64,000 nt of DNA from HGM04593 sp045588345 (GCA_045588345.1 JAZNDZ010000109.1:133669-197668); one strand, 5' to 3'; shown: positions 1 to 10,654, numbered from the stretch's first letter. Notes: generated by a model from the sequence alone, not told the origin. Made by a program: numbers and translations.

Positions 1-558
1 GACGGTTACATCGACCTCTTCGGCAGCAAGGAAGCATGCATTGCACGTCTTGACTCGTTGTTCCTTGCACCGTCAACAGTGGAAGGCGACCCTTCACCCG
101 ACATTTCTGGCATGATAGGACAATTCGCACACGGCAACGAACCAAGCCACCACATCCTTTATCTTTACACAATGATGGGACAACCCGAAAAGACAGCCAA
201 ATGGGTGCGCGAAGTAATGACGACACAATACCGCAATGACTTCAACGGACTTTCCGGCAACGAGGATATGGGCCAGATGTCGGGGTGGTACATAATGTCA
301 GCAATGGGATTCTATGAGGTTGAGCCCGCCAGTGCACGCTACTGGTTCGGTTCGCCACTCTTCGACCGCGCCGAACTCACCGTAAAAGGCGGCAAATTCG
401 TGATTGAGACAGTGAACAACAGCGACACCAACATCTACATAAAGAGCATAAAACTCAATGGAAAACCCTACAACCTGCCATACATAACCCACAGCGACAT
501 TGCCAAAGGCGGCATGCTCACAGTAGAGATGAGCGACACGCCGACAAAGTGGTGGTAA
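1..558 (+). CDS. GH92 family alpha-mannosidase, C-terminal part (5' end outside window)
   Basis: The frame is open from base 1 to the TAA at 556-558, giving 185 residues of a C-terminus. Two blocks typical of glycoside hydrolase family 92 are visible: HGNEPSHH near visible residue 45 and GNEDMGQMSGWY near residue 88. They are followed by a short beta-rich tail, as in the C-terminal barrel and sandwich of these enzymes. GH92 members are calcium-dependent exo-alpha-mannosidases acting on N-glycan or yeast mannan chains, usually exported to the periplasm or cell surface in Bacteroidota. The specific linkage cannot be read from this fragment. The signal peptide and most of the catalytic domain lie to the left. 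A strong hairpin follows the stop. Confidence 0.9.
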   Translation, partial: DGYIDLFGSKEACIARLDSLFLAPSTVEGDPSPDISGMIGQFAHGNEPSHHILYLYTMMGQPEKTAKWVREVMTTQYRNDFNGLSGNEDMGQMSGWYIMSAMGFYEVEPASARYWFGSPLFDRAELTVKGGKFVIETVNNSDTNIYIKSIKLNGKPYNLPYITHSDIAKGGMLTVEMSDTPTKWW

Positions 559-560
559 TT

Positions 561-603
561 ATACAGTAGTAAGAGATGGCCGCGGCCATCTCTTATACTG
601 TAT
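561..603 (+). terminator. Hairpin terminator after GH92 gene
   Basis: A perfect 24-base palindrome at 571-594 (AAGAGATGGCCG and its complement) is extended by an imperfect outer stem (tacagta / tactgta). It starts just after the GH92 stop. There is no clear T-run, so it is called from position and stem strength. Confidence 0.65.
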
Positions 604-689
604 AGCAGATTACAGGATTGCAACACAAGAATCCATTAACCCGTAAGCGACACGCCCGGACTGTCTTATGTTACTATTTTTAACAATAA

Positions 690-721
690 TTTGCATATTA
701 GGTTTTATCAATGTATTTTTG
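690..721 (+). promoter_or_regulatory. Bacteroidota-type promoter for the dockerin/cohesin operon
   Basis: TTTG at 690-693, a 20-base spacer and TATTTTTG at 714-721 match the -33/-7 pattern TTTG-N19..21-TAnnTTTG. Transcription would start near 728, leaving a leader of about 84 bases before the ATG at 812. Confidence 0.6.
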
Positions 722-811
722 TAAAATGGAGGAGTAGGGATAACAGTGAGATTTTGCCCTATGGTTTAAAGGCAATCCAACCACGAGAAACAATAATCTA
801 AAATATAACGT

Positions 812-3202
812 ATGAAAAAATTTTTATCCACTTTCTTTCTTGTCATTGCCTCTGTGACCGCAATGTCAAGGAGTTACACAGACACGTATGTGGTGACCAT
901 GAATGGAGAAGTCGTACAGGAAGCTACGGAAACCGTATATATGACAGAGACGGCTCCCAACACTTACACTCTGGAGATATACAATCTTGTCCTTGGCACA
1001 ACACAGATCGGCAACATTGTCGTTCCGGGAATAAAGACAGTAAATGTATCATACGACTATGAAGAGTTCAGCCTGGACACCACGGTAACAATCAATAAAG
1101 GTGATTTGGGAGGCATGTGGGTAGGCCCGATGCTTGGCCAGGTTCCTATCAGTGTATATGGCAAAATCAATGAGGAGAGGCTCTATGTCAACATAGATAT
1201 GATGGTTATGTCAAAAGATGTCAACGTGAGATTCGGAACCGATGACTTCAATGTGATTGGCCCCGGTCATTATTTTGAAATATGGCTAAAGAAAGACCGT
1301 TTCACGTACACAGGCGAACCTATTTATCCTGAATGGGAGTTTATGGACTATGGCAACATAGACACCACAAATTATGAAGTCTCTTATTCCGACAACATAT
1401 ACCCCGGCACCGGTACTGTTCACGTATCGTCGGACGGGTACACCTGTTCAAAGAATTTCACGATTGAGAAAGCATCTTTGAGCAGCAGCGATTGTTTTCT
1501 ACACTATGTTCCCGAGGGCGAATATGTTGTAGGTGAGCATATACCTTCGCCCGAAGTCTATTTTAGAATGGAAGGTGTAGGAAACAGTTATTTCCACTAT
1601 GTGCGCAAAGACACCCAAAGTTCCGACAGCATCTCTTATGAAATGCCACAGGATGAAGGTATCTATGATGTACACCTTTACATTACCGAGGGTAAATATT
1701 ATTTTGAGAATCACTTCTATTTGGGTTCGTTCAGCATAAGCCTGTTGACCTCCAGCGAATGGAACCTGCTCAACGCCCTGCATACAGAACTTGTTGGACA
1801 AGGATGGGAAACCCCCTGGGATATCTCAAAAGGCAAGACTTCTGTTTCTACGTTCCACGGTATCAAGACCAAGAATGGCGCTGTAGCAGAAATAGACCTG
1901 TCGTCACAGGGACTTACCGGCATATTCCCCAAAGCCCTGCTCTCGTTCCCCAAAATCACCTCCATCAATCTGTCGGACAACAAACTGTCTGGCGACGTTG
2001 CAACAGAGATTTATGAATACCTTGAACAGAACAGAGACGCATGCAACAGTATAAGTTCGCTTAATATCTCGAACAACTCATACTGCGGCAACGTGGGCTT
2101 TTTGGCCGAATGCTTCCCCAACCTGACAGCGCTTGACGCTTCGGGCAACAGTTTCAGTTCGGTATCTCCAATAATCCCGGCCAATGTCAGCGAGTTGAAC
2201 CTCGCATCGCAGAAACTCACCGGAGTTCTTGATTTTGGACAGATGACCGATGCGGCACAGATACCCGACATCCTGCTGTATGACCACGCAAACCAGACAT
2301 TCAGCAGCGAAATGCCTTTGATATTGACCACTGCAACCCCCCAAGGCTTTGATGCAGCAACAACAGGCGAGTGGTATGCGAATCTGCTCTATTCGGATAA
2401 CGGTTTTAAGGCAAACGGCGATTCAAGGAACAACGTCTACCGTGGCGGCAACGGAGATATGGTATACGCTATTCTTGACTGCGAAGGCAGTGTTGCCAAC
2501 GGCAGCAGCATCGGCATGACCTTCACTTTTGAAAACGGTGATGCCAATATCATAAGCGGAATTGATGTTACCGACTTGCAGACAATGATTCTATACATGT
2601 TCAACAGTTTGGAAGGGGCCGCATTCAACTTCACAGCAGCCGACATCTATGCCGACGGTGTCATAACAGTACAGGATATCGTCTGCACCGTGAACAAGAT
2701 ATTGGCGCAGTCAGCAACTCTTGACGGGGGCATGATGAAGGCATCAAGACACTTCAAGGAAGATGCCGAAGCCTATGTGTACATAAAAGACGGCAAGGTG
2801 ATACTGAACACAGAAGTTCCAGTGGCGGCATTGAGCATAAAATCGAACGGCGGCATAGAGTGGAACCTTCAGCAACTTGGTATGGAACAGGCTGTGCTTG
2901 GCGGCAATGTTGTGGGATACTCACTGTCGGGCACAACACTTCCTGTAGGAGAGACTGTAATAGGAACATGTGTTTCAAACACTGCACTGAATGGAGTAAT
3001 GCTTGCCGACAAAAGCGCAACAGCCATCTGCACCTCTTTGGGCATTGGAGGCGACACGACCTCAATTGAGTACACTACAGCCGATGAGGACGTAGAGTGT
3101 GAGTTCTACAATGCAGCAGGAGTGCGACATGACGGGTTGTCACGTGGCATCAACCTGATTAAGTCAAATGGTAAAGTCAAGAAGGTGTTGAACAATAAAT
3201 AA
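812..3202 (+). CDS. Secreted calycin-like / MBG / leucine-rich repeat protein with dockerin-like repeats
   Basis: The 796-residue protein starts with a signal peptide (residues 1-20). Residues about 21-160 resemble the Bacteroidota calycin-like beta-barrel. An MBG/YDG-like Ig module follows (about 165-225). Residues about 360-480 carry leucine-rich repeats (LTGIFPKALLSFPKI, ITSINLSDNKLSG). Near 576-630 are two dockerin-like loops: DANIISGIDVTD keeps Asp/Asn at positions 1, 3, 9 and 12; DIYADGVITVQD keeps Asp at 1, 5 and 12 plus Gly at 6. Each is followed by a hydrophobic helix. The tail (GINLIKSNGKVKKVLNNK) looks like a type IX secretion sorting end. The next gene begins 11 bases later and has a cohesin-like domain, so the two probably form an operon. 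No enzymatic function is visible. Domain edges are by eye. Confidence 0.8.
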   Translation: MKKFLSTFFLVIASVTAMSRSYTDTYVVTMNGEVVQEATETVYMTETAPNTYTLEIYNLVLGTTQIGNIVVPGIKTVNVSYDYEEFSLDTTVTINKGDLGGMWVGPMLGQVPISVYGKINEERLYVNIDMMVMSKDVNVRFGTDDFNVIGPGHYFEIWLKKDRFTYTGEPIYPEWEFMDYGNIDTTNYEVSYSDNIYPGTGTVHVSSDGYTCSKNFTIEKASLSSSDCFLHYVPEGEYVVGEHIPSPEVYFRMEGVGNSYFHYVRKDTQSSDSISYEMPQDEGIYDVHLYITEGKYYFENHFYLGSFSISLLTSSEWNLLNALHTELVGQGWETPWDISKGKTSVSTFHGIKTKNGAVAEIDLSSQGLTGIFPKALLSFPKITSINLSDNKLSGDVATEIYEYLEQNRDACNSISSLNISNNSYCGNVGFLAECFPNLTALDASGNSFSSVSPIIPANVSELNLASQKLTGVLDFGQMTDAAQIPDILLYDHANQTFSSEMPLILTTATPQGFDAATTGEWYANLLYSDNGFKANGDSRNNVYRGGNGDMVYAILDCEGSVANGSSIGMTFTFENGDANIISGIDVTDLQTMILYMFNSLEGAAFNFTAADIYADGVITVQDIVCTVNKILAQSATLDGGMMKASRHFKEDAEAYVYIKDGKVILNTEVPVAALSIKSNGGIEWNLQQLGMEQAVLGGNVVGYSLSGTTLPVGETVIGTCVSNTALNGVMLADKSATAICTSLGIGGDTTSIEYTTADEDVECEFYNAAGVRHDGLSRGINLIKSNGKVKKVLNNK

Positions 3203-3213
3203 ATTACATAACT

Positions 3214-6200
3214 ATGATAAAGAGATTATTTACGGCTCTGACCCTGTTGCTGTTCTGTAGTTTTGCACTTTTTGCGCAAAACACATTGACAATCCCAAGT
3301 GTCACAATTGCAAAAGGCAAGAGTATGAACTTACCGGTAAGAATGAACAACACAGCAGACATCGTGGCTGTGCAATTTACTCTTACCCTACCCGATGGAA
3401 TTGTCCCGAATACTGAAAACAGCGCTCTTGCCGAGCGTGCAGCCGGGCACTCGCTCACAATGCGCTCAATTGGCGAGAACCAATATATGGCAGTTATCTT
3501 CTCAAGCACCAATGCAACCATTGACGGCAGTGCAGGCAAATTGCTTTCGTTGAACCTGACGGCCTCACAGACTGTGGAAGAAGGCATTGAGTTGCCTATG
3601 CAACTCTCCGATGTCATAATGAGCAGCTCGGATGGTGCGAATCTTGTGACAGATTATACAGCCGGCAACATAACAGTTGCACTTTCGCCAGATTTTGAGG
3701 TATCTGCATTGACGGTTGAGGCAAAAGAGGCCAACCCGGGAGACAACGTCCTCTTGAAATGGCAAGTGGCAAACGTTGGAGGCCTTGGCACTGAGGCCGG
3801 ATGGAGCGAAGCAATATACCTCAATTCGCACGACGGCACACAAAAGCATCTTACGACAATCTACTGCGAAGAACTCCTTGCAAGTGGCGCAACACTCACA
3901 CGTTCCACAGAGATAAAACTGCCCGAACTGTTGGGCATTGATGGTGAGGCGACATTCAGCATCAAACTCTCGGCAAACAAGGGTTCTGGCGAGCAGGCCG
4001 GTGCCGATGGCAACAACTCAACAACTGCCGCATCGGCAATACTTATAGGTAAAAAAATTGGACTCACTCCAACCTTGAACGAAACAGATGAGGCTTCGGG
4101 CGAAAAGGTACGCTATTACCTGACACGTAGCGGTAACACAAACACTGCCGAGACCTTTGCCGTGACAGCGACACACGACAGCCGTGTTTCCCTACCCTCC
4201 TCGGTAACTGTTGAGAAAGGGGAGATGGGCGCATATTTCTATGCAGAAATAACTCCGAACAAGATTCTGGACGAGAACCCCACAATAGACATAGAGATTA
4301 ATGGAAACGGCTATCCGGCAACATCAGCACAATTGGTTATTAAAGATGATACAAAGCCCAAGATGAGTGTAACGGCAAGCACCGCAGAGATAACCGAAGG
4401 TGAAGCGTTAGGTTTTGCAATCGGCATAGAACGCCCTTTACAGTCCGACCTGGCAGTTGAGTTTACAGCCGACAACAAGTCGCGTTTCAAGATTCCGGCC
4501 TCAATAGTAATCCCGGCCGGTAAAACAACAGTAGACGTGCAGATACAGTCGGTAGACGATTCCACACCGGACATTGAGCAAGAAGTGACATTCACCGTAT
4601 ATGCAGCAGACCATCAGCCTGCATCAACGGGTGTTATCCTTAAGGACAATGATGTTCCAAACCTGCATATAGAACTGACACCGGACAAGGTTTCTGAATC
4701 TGACGGTCCATTGTCGGTAGTTGCAAGAATAAAGAGAACCAGCAACATTGACAAGAACGTCAGAATAAAGTTGTCGGACAACTCAGAAGACAATATATAT
4801 TACGGAAAGAACGACTTTGAGATGCCTGCGGGCGTAGAAGAGGTTACACTGAACCTTGGTCCTATTGACAACGCTCTGAATGACGGCGAACGCACATATT
4901 TCATCAATGCCGCAGTATATATCGCATCGTGCAACTGTAGCGCGGGAGAAGGAACTACCGATGGAATAGCATCGGCTCAACTGACTGTTTTTGACAATGA
5001 CGGCCCCACTCTCTCACTGAAAACAGACAAGAGCGTACTTGTTGAAGGCGGTCAGATTGAGGCTACCGTCACACGCAATACATCTACAACAGATGCATTG
5101 ACAGTCTCGCTGAGCTGTGACAATGCGTCCGGAATAGAACTCCCGTCATCGGTTACAATACCGGTCGGAAAAACCTCGGCAACATTCAACATTGTCTCAC
5201 TCAAGAACGACAACACCAACGACGGATACAATGCCACAATCACGGCATCAGCAGCCGGATACGCAAAAGGCGTAACCTGGTTTACCGTATCGGACCAGAC
5301 ACTGCCCGATGCGCAGATAACATCGATTGAAGCATCAGCAACGGAAGCCGTAGTTAGCGAAACAGTAACCATAAGTACAGTTGTCGCAAATACCGGTAAT
5401 TACACCCTCCCCAAGGGCACCTCAATAAAATTCTACCTGAACTCAAGTTCATCTGCTGCAGATACTGCATTCTTGCCAAAGGACCTTGCTGTCGGCGAAT
5501 CGGCAACAGTGAATGCAAAGATTACATTGCCATCATACATTGGTACATATAATATATATTCTGTAGTAAACGAGGACAAATCGGTCAAGGAACTGTCTTA
5601 CGCAAACAACTCTTCAAAACTCACTTCAATCAAAACCGTATCTCCTTTCGCCATTTCGGTAAATGCCGACAAAGCAATATACAATATTGGAGAAAATGTG
5701 GTTATTTCGGGCGTTGTCGAGGGAAAAGATGTAGCGGAGAAAGAGATTGAAGTCTATACCATCAACTCAAACTACCGACATACCATAAAAGCCATTACAG
5801 GGCAAGACGGACAATTCACTGTCAATTACACCCCTTATAACGGACAGATAGGTTACTTTGTCCTTGGTGCTTGCTATCCGGGAGAGAACCTACGCACAGA
5901 AATGGCCTCTTTCAGTTTCTATGGTATCAAACGTACATCTAATGCAGCCATTGAGTGTGAAGCATTGCTGGGTGATGTCTACAGCGGAAGTATCACTTTC
6001 TCAAACCCCGGCATACTTGATTTGTCAGACATAAAAGCTACCGTCATTTCAAAACCGGAGATTTGCGAGGTAACACTCAACTGCCCCACAAGCGTCAAAG
6101 CCGGCAATGAGTTCATGCTGAACTACGATATAACTCCAAACGCCGTTTCCACTATAAATGCTTGGGAAGAGATTCTGATAAAGATAGAGACAAAGGAGGG

Positions 6201-9200
6201 CGTTTCGCTCACAACTACATTGTACTATCATTGTCGCTTAAAGACCGGTATGCTCAAGGCCTCCGTATCAAGTATCAACACAACCATGACAAAGGGAATG
6301 TCCCGCGAGTATGTCTTTGACATTACCAATACAGGCAAAGGTGCGACAGGTACAATTTCCATTGATGTACCATCTTGGATGAGCACTGTCACGCCAAAGG
6401 ATATGCCTTCACTCGCAAGCGGCGAAACCACATCAGTTGTACTGCGCCTTACACCGAATGATGCAATGCAACTGAATGTTCCCGTATCCGGAACAATTGG
6501 ATTGAACTGCTCAAACGGTAAAGGTTTGTCATTACCATACAATATTGAGCCAGTATCGGAAGAGACCGGCACCCTGTCTATCGATGTTTGTGACGAGAAC
6601 ACTTATTACACCGCTGAAGCCCCACACCTGGCAGGAGCAAATGTGACCATCATGCACCCCAAAACAAGCAAGGTGCTCTCAAGCGGTGTGACCAATGACA
6701 AAGGTATCTACTCTGTGGAACTGCCTGAGGGCTACTATACGATCAAGGTTACAGCAGACCAGCACTCCTCATACAGCAACAATATCCTTGTTGACCCGGG
6801 TAAGGAGACATACAAGGTCGTGAATTTGAGTTACGAAGCAATAACAATCGACTGGAAAGTTGAAGAGACAGAGGTCAAGGATGAATACTCGGTGGTGACA
6901 ACAGTCAAATTCGAGACCAATGTCCCTGTACCTGTAGTTGAACTCATTGTTCCTAAAAGTATTGATGCTGACGGTCTGCAGCCTGGCGAGTCCCTCATAT
7001 TCAATGCAGTTCTGACGAACAAAGGTCTCATCAGCGCCAATGATGTACAACTACAATTACCTGACGGTTTTAATAGATTAAAATTTGAAGCGCTTGACCA
7101 CGCCGAGCCATTCACTTTGGCACCGCAGCAAAGTGTTGTAATTCCAGTAAAGGTAATAAAACTTGCTGCTACAGGTGAAGACCCATGCGTTGCCCAGTTC
7201 AAAACACTCTACTACTGGAACTGCGGTTCTGACAAGAAATGGCATCTTTATAGCGTTGTCATGCAGGTAGGTTCCTGCAAAAGCGACAACACACAAACCT
7301 GGAGTCCATCCAACAACGGCGGAGGTGGATACTACGGTGGCGGCAGTTACTCAGGCCCAGGCGGCATTGGCGGTGGCGGCGGTGGCGGCTACTATGGCAG
7401 TTCGTCAAGCCAAACACCTGTAACTTCGCACAAAGATGTAGAATGTAACCCTAACGGTTCGGGCGAATCAGGTGGAACAGACGGGTCTCAATCAACTGTC
7501 TGCTCATCTATCACCCTCCAGTTCTCCCAGTCTATGGTAATGACACGTCAAGCCTTCCTTGGAACCCTCACGGTGTTCAACGGAAACGACGACAAAGCCA
7601 TGAAAGATGTAAAGATGGCTCTTTCCATCACCGACCAAGAGGGCAAGGTGGCAACATCACACGAGTTCCAGATTAACCCAGAAACGTTGGACGGCTTCAA
7701 CGGCGCACTGAGCCTTGATGCAGGATGGACTCTGAATGCCAAGTCAACAGGTGTTGCAACAATAATGTTCATTCCAACAAGATATGCTGCACCAGAAAAC
7801 AACAAGGTGTACAATATTGGCGGAACATTGTCATACATAGACCCATTCACCGGCCTTGAGGTGACACGCACACTCACACCGGTTGCAATCACCGTCAAGC
7901 CCTCACCGGTAATGAACCTCACCTACTTTATGCAGCGTGACATCAAGGGCGATGACCCATTGACCGAGGAAATTGAACCTTGTGAAGAGGCCGAATTCTC
8001 CCTCCTTATACACAATATCGGCTATGGCGATGCCACAAACGTAAGAATGGTGACAAACCAGCCTGAGATTGTGGAGAACGAGAAAGGCCTGCTCATTGAC
8101 TTTGAATTGATGAGCAGCCAACTCAACGGAGAGGAAAAGACCCTTGCACTTGGAGGCAGTGTTGCAACAGACTTTGGCACAATACCAGCCAAGGGTACAT
8201 CGTACGCCCAGTGGTGGATAAAGAGTTCTCTGCTTGGTCACTTCACCGACTATGATGTACAGGCTACCCACATTACAAGCTATGACAACCCCGACCTGAC
8301 ACTGCTCAATGATGTTACAATCCACGAGCTTATCCGGTCAATTGAGATTGTGGACGGTGACAAGAACCTTGTCGGTTTCATGACCAATGACATTGCAGAT
8401 GCAAAGGACACACCCGATATGCTATACCTCTCCAACGGAAATATAGAGCCAGTAGGTAAAGCAACAGCATCCATTTCAAGGATTTCAGATACCGAGTATA
8501 GACTGACCGTTACTCCAGCATCTACAGGATGGGTTTATGGCAACATATCCGACCCCACATACGGAGTATCTGCCATCAACAGCATAGTACGTCAAAGCGA
8601 CAACAAGGAGATAAGCCTGAGGAACATCTGGCAGACAGACCGCACTATGCGTGACGGAAAAGAGCCTTTGTATGAGAACATGTTGCATTTCGCCGACGAA
8701 TTCGAGTCTTTGGCACCCGAAACATACATCCTGACCTTCAGCCCCACCCCCAAACTGCAGCTTGAAGTCATTGCATTTGAAGGATTGCCGGCCGAAGGAG
8801 AAGTTGCAAAGAAACATGTTGAGACTATCAATGTTGTGTTCAACAAACAGATAGACCCACAGACATTCACCTATGAGGATATCTCGCTTGCAGTCCAAGG
8901 TATAAATCAGGATGCATCACTGATAAAGATAACAAGCGATGACAACAAGACATTCAAGATTGACCTCTCGGCATACAACGGAATAACCGGCAACGGCTAC
9001 TACGTTCTGCAGGTGCAGACCGCAGAAATTACCGACAAAGAAGGCTTTAACGGAAAGACTGGCAAGTCGGCCGGATGGATTATGTTCCGTGACGGTTATA
9101 CATCCTTGACCAAGTCTGTTTATCCCGAGCAGGCCGGCAGTCTCTCACTGACAGCAAAGAACGAGAACGGTTCTACTGCCGGAGATACTGGAAACAAGAC

Positions 9201-10569
9201 CGTGAACCTTACATACGGAGAGACATATATCCTCACAGCAACAGCAAACGAAGGATACAATTTCTTGAATTGGAGCATTGACGGAGTTGTAGTTTCCGAG
9301 CAGCCACAAATTGAGTATCTCGCCTTGAATGATGTGGAGATTGTTGCCAATTTCGCATTCAAGACCTACTCTGTTGAGGTTGAAGCAACAGGAGACGGAG
9401 GTTCTATAATTGGAACTTCAACCGGTGTTTACAATCATGGAACAGAACTCAGTTTCACAGCTATCCCTGATAAGGATTATGCATTTGAGCATTGGTGTGT
9501 GAACGGTGAAGAGGCAGGAAGCCAACCAACGCTTACCTTGACCGTTGACAAACCATTTACCGTTTCGGCCGTATTCAAGAAAGAATACTACAATCAGGAA
9601 CTCGCCTTCTCTAAGGGTTGGAACTGGATTTCATCTTATCTTAGCGAGCCTGTCAGCGTTGCTGAACTGGCAAACAATTCAGAACGCATAATCGGACAGT
9701 TTGACGAGGTTGTAAAGGAGGCCGACAAACTGGTTGGCGGCTTCGATTACCTTGACAAGGGTTGTGGCTACAAGGTACTGGCTTCCAAGGCCTTCACTAA
9801 GGAGTTGAGAGGCCACCTTAATGACAGTTCTTTAAGCCTGAAGAGCGGATGGAACTGGATTGCTTATCCATATTATGAAAGCAAACCCCTGTCGGCCACT
9901 GTAACAAATGCCGAAAATGGAGACTTGCTCATCTCGCAGAAAGGTTTTGCAGAATATGCCGACGGGAATTGGGAAGGAACGTTGACCGAACTGGTTCCGG
10001 GATGTGGCTATATCTACAAATCGGTTTCTGACAAAACTCTGCAATTGCAGTTTGACAGCCAGACAGCAACAGATGAGAGACCAGCCGTGGCACCGTCGCT
10101 CAATTTGGGCAGAGTGGATTACGAATACCCCAACACGATGAATATCATCGCAAGAATTTATCAGGACGAGCAGTTTGCCGACGATGATACATGCGAGATA
10201 TATGCCATGATTGGAGACGACTACAGAGGATATGGGCAGAAGGTCGGAGAGAACTATTATATCACCGTTTACGGCGATGAAAGCGTTGACATCTCCTTTA
10301 TAATCCTGAACAGTTCAACGGGAGCGACATTCAAGGCATATAATACAATGCCATTTACAAACGATGTCATAGGAAGCCGCATTTCCCCCTACGAACTGGC
10401 CTTTGAGAACACACCTTCCGGTATCGGAACAATCTTCAACCAGGATGACAGGTTCAAGGTCTACTCTATTGAAGGCATTCTCATCAACAACAATGCAAGC
10501 ATTGAAGAACTGCATAAATTGCCAAAGGGCATTTATATTGTCAACGGCAGCAAATATATTGCGAAATAA
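3214..10569 (+). CDS. Giant (2451-residue) T9SS cargo protein: cohesin-like, CARDB, Calx-beta and InlB-like modules
   Basis: A signal peptide ends at about residue 22 (FALFAQ). The visible order is: a cohesin-like beta-sandwich (about 23-150); a CARDB-like module (153-275); about four Calx-beta-like repeats (278-692), ending in motifs such as ILKDNDVP and TVFDNDGP; a second CARDB (695-810); carboxypeptidase-regulatory/Cna-B-like modules (about 812-905 and 1115-1200); a Gly/Tyr/Ser-rich hinge (about 1366-1400, DNA 7312-7410); further Ig-like modules; two InlB B-type repeats (about 1975-2125); and paired GWNWIS/GWNWIA modules (about 2134 and 2210). It ends in a T9SS type A-like sorting tail (KLPKGIYIVNGSKYIAK). 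The design suggests a long surface adhesin or scaffold. It follows the dockerin-bearing gene by 11 bases. No catalytic motif was seen. Confidence 0.85.
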   Translation: MIKRLFTALTLLLFCSFALFAQNTLTIPSVTIAKGKSMNLPVRMNNTADIVAVQFTLTLPDGIVPNTENSALAERAAGHSLTMRSIGENQYMAVIFSSTNATIDGSAGKLLSLNLTASQTVEEGIELPMQLSDVIMSSSDGANLVTDYTAGNITVALSPDFEVSALTVEAKEANPGDNVLLKWQVANVGGLGTEAGWSEAIYLNSHDGTQKHLTTIYCEELLASGATLTRSTEIKLPELLGIDGEATFSIKLSANKGSGEQAGADGNNSTTAASAILIGKKIGLTPTLNETDEASGEKVRYYLTRSGNTNTAETFAVTATHDSRVSLPSSVTVEKGEMGAYFYAEITPNKILDENPTIDIEINGNGYPATSAQLVIKDDTKPKMSVTASTAEITEGEALGFAIGIERPLQSDLAVEFTADNKSRFKIPASIVIPAGKTTVDVQIQSVDDSTPDIEQEVTFTVYAADHQPASTGVILKDNDVPNLHIELTPDKVSESDGPLSVVARIKRTSNIDKNVRIKLSDNSEDNIYYGKNDFEMPAGVEEVTLNLGPIDNALNDGERTYFINAAVYIASCNCSAGEGTTDGIASAQLTVFDNDGPTLSLKTDKSVLVEGGQIEATVTRNTSTTDALTVSLSCDNASGIELPSSVTIPVGKTSATFNIVSLKNDNTNDGYNATITASAAGYAKGVTWFTVSDQTLPDAQITSIEASATEAVVSETVTISTVVANTGNYTLPKGTSIKFYLNSSSSAADTAFLPKDLAVGESATVNAKITLPSYIGTYNIYSVVNEDKSVKELSYANNSSKLTSIKTVSPFAISVNADKAIYNIGENVVISGVVEGKDVAEKEIEVYTINSNYRHTIKAITGQDGQFTVNYTPYNGQIGYFVLGACYPGENLRTEMASFSFYGIKRTSNAAIECEALLGDVYSGSITFSNPGILDLSDIKATVISKPEICEVTLNCPTSVKAGNEFMLNYDITPNAVSTINAWEEILIKIETKEGVSLTTTLYYHCRLKTGMLKASVSSINTTMTKGMSREYVFDITNTGKGATGTISIDVPSWMSTVTPKDMPSLASGETTSVVLRLTPNDAMQLNVPVSGTIGLNCSNGKGLSLPYNIEPVSEETGTLSIDVCDENTYYTAEAPHLAGANVTIMHPKTSKVLSSGVTNDKGIYSVELPEGYYTIKVTADQHSSYSNNILVDPGKETYKVVNLSYEAITIDWKVEETEVKDEYSVVTTVKFETNVPVPVVELIVPKSIDADGLQPGESLIFNAVLTNKGLISANDVQLQLPDGFNRLKFEALDHAEPFTLAPQQSVVIPVKVIKLAATGEDPCVAQFKTLYYWNCGSDKKWHLYSVVMQVGSCKSDNTQTWSPSNNGGGGYYGGGSYSGPGGIGGGGGGGYYGSSSSQTPVTSHKDVECNPNGSGESGGTDGSQSTVCSSITLQFSQSMVMTRQAFLGTLTVFNGNDDKAMKDVKMALSITDQEGKVATSHEFQINPETLDGFNGALSLDAGWTLNAKSTGVATIMFIPTRYAAPENNKVYNIGGTLSYIDPFTGLEVTRTLTPVAITVKPSPVMNLTYFMQRDIKGDDPLTEEIEPCEEAEFSLLIHNIGYGDATNVRMVTNQPEIVENEKGLLIDFELMSSQLNGEEKTLALGGSVATDFGTIPAKGTSYAQWWIKSSLLGHFTDYDVQATHITSYDNPDLTLLNDVTIHELIRSIEIVDGDKNLVGFMTNDIADAKDTPDMLYLSNGNIEPVGKATASISRISDTEYRLTVTPASTGWVYGNISDPTYGVSAINSIVRQSDNKEISLRNIWQTDRTMRDGKEPLYENMLHFADEFESLAPETYILTFSPTPKLQLEVIAFEGLPAEGEVAKKHVETINVVFNKQIDPQTFTYEDISLAVQGINQDASLIKITSDDNKTFKIDLSAYNGITGNGYYVLQVQTAEITDKEGFNGKTGKSAGWIMFRDGYTSLTKSVYPEQAGSLSLTAKNENGSTAGDTGNKTVNLTYGETYILTATANEGYNFLNWSIDGVVVSEQPQIEYLALNDVEIVANFAFKTYSVEVEATGDGGSIIGTSTGVYNHGTELSFTAIPDKDYAFEHWCVNGEEAGSQPTLTLTVDKPFTVSAVFKKEYYNQELAFSKGWNWISSYLSEPVSVAELANNSERIIGQFDEVVKEADKLVGGFDYLDKGCGYKVLASKAFTKELRGHLNDSSLSLKSGWNWIAYPYYESKPLSATVTNAENGDLLISQKGFAEYADGNWEGTLTELVPGCGYIYKSVSDKTLQLQFDSQTATDERPAVAPSLNLGRVDYEYPNTMNIIARIYQDEQFADDDTCEIYAMIGDDYRGYGQKVGENYYITVYGDESVDISFIILNSSTGATFKAYNTMPFTNDVIGSRISPYELAFENTPSGIGTIFNQDDRFKVYSIEGILINNNASIEELHKLPKGIYIVNGSKYIAK

Positions 10570-10654
10570 TGTAAATTCGCTTTAGTATCGTAAAGATAAG
10601 TGACACAACTATCGCGTGCTATGCGAATGTAATAAGATAAAGAAACGCAATATC

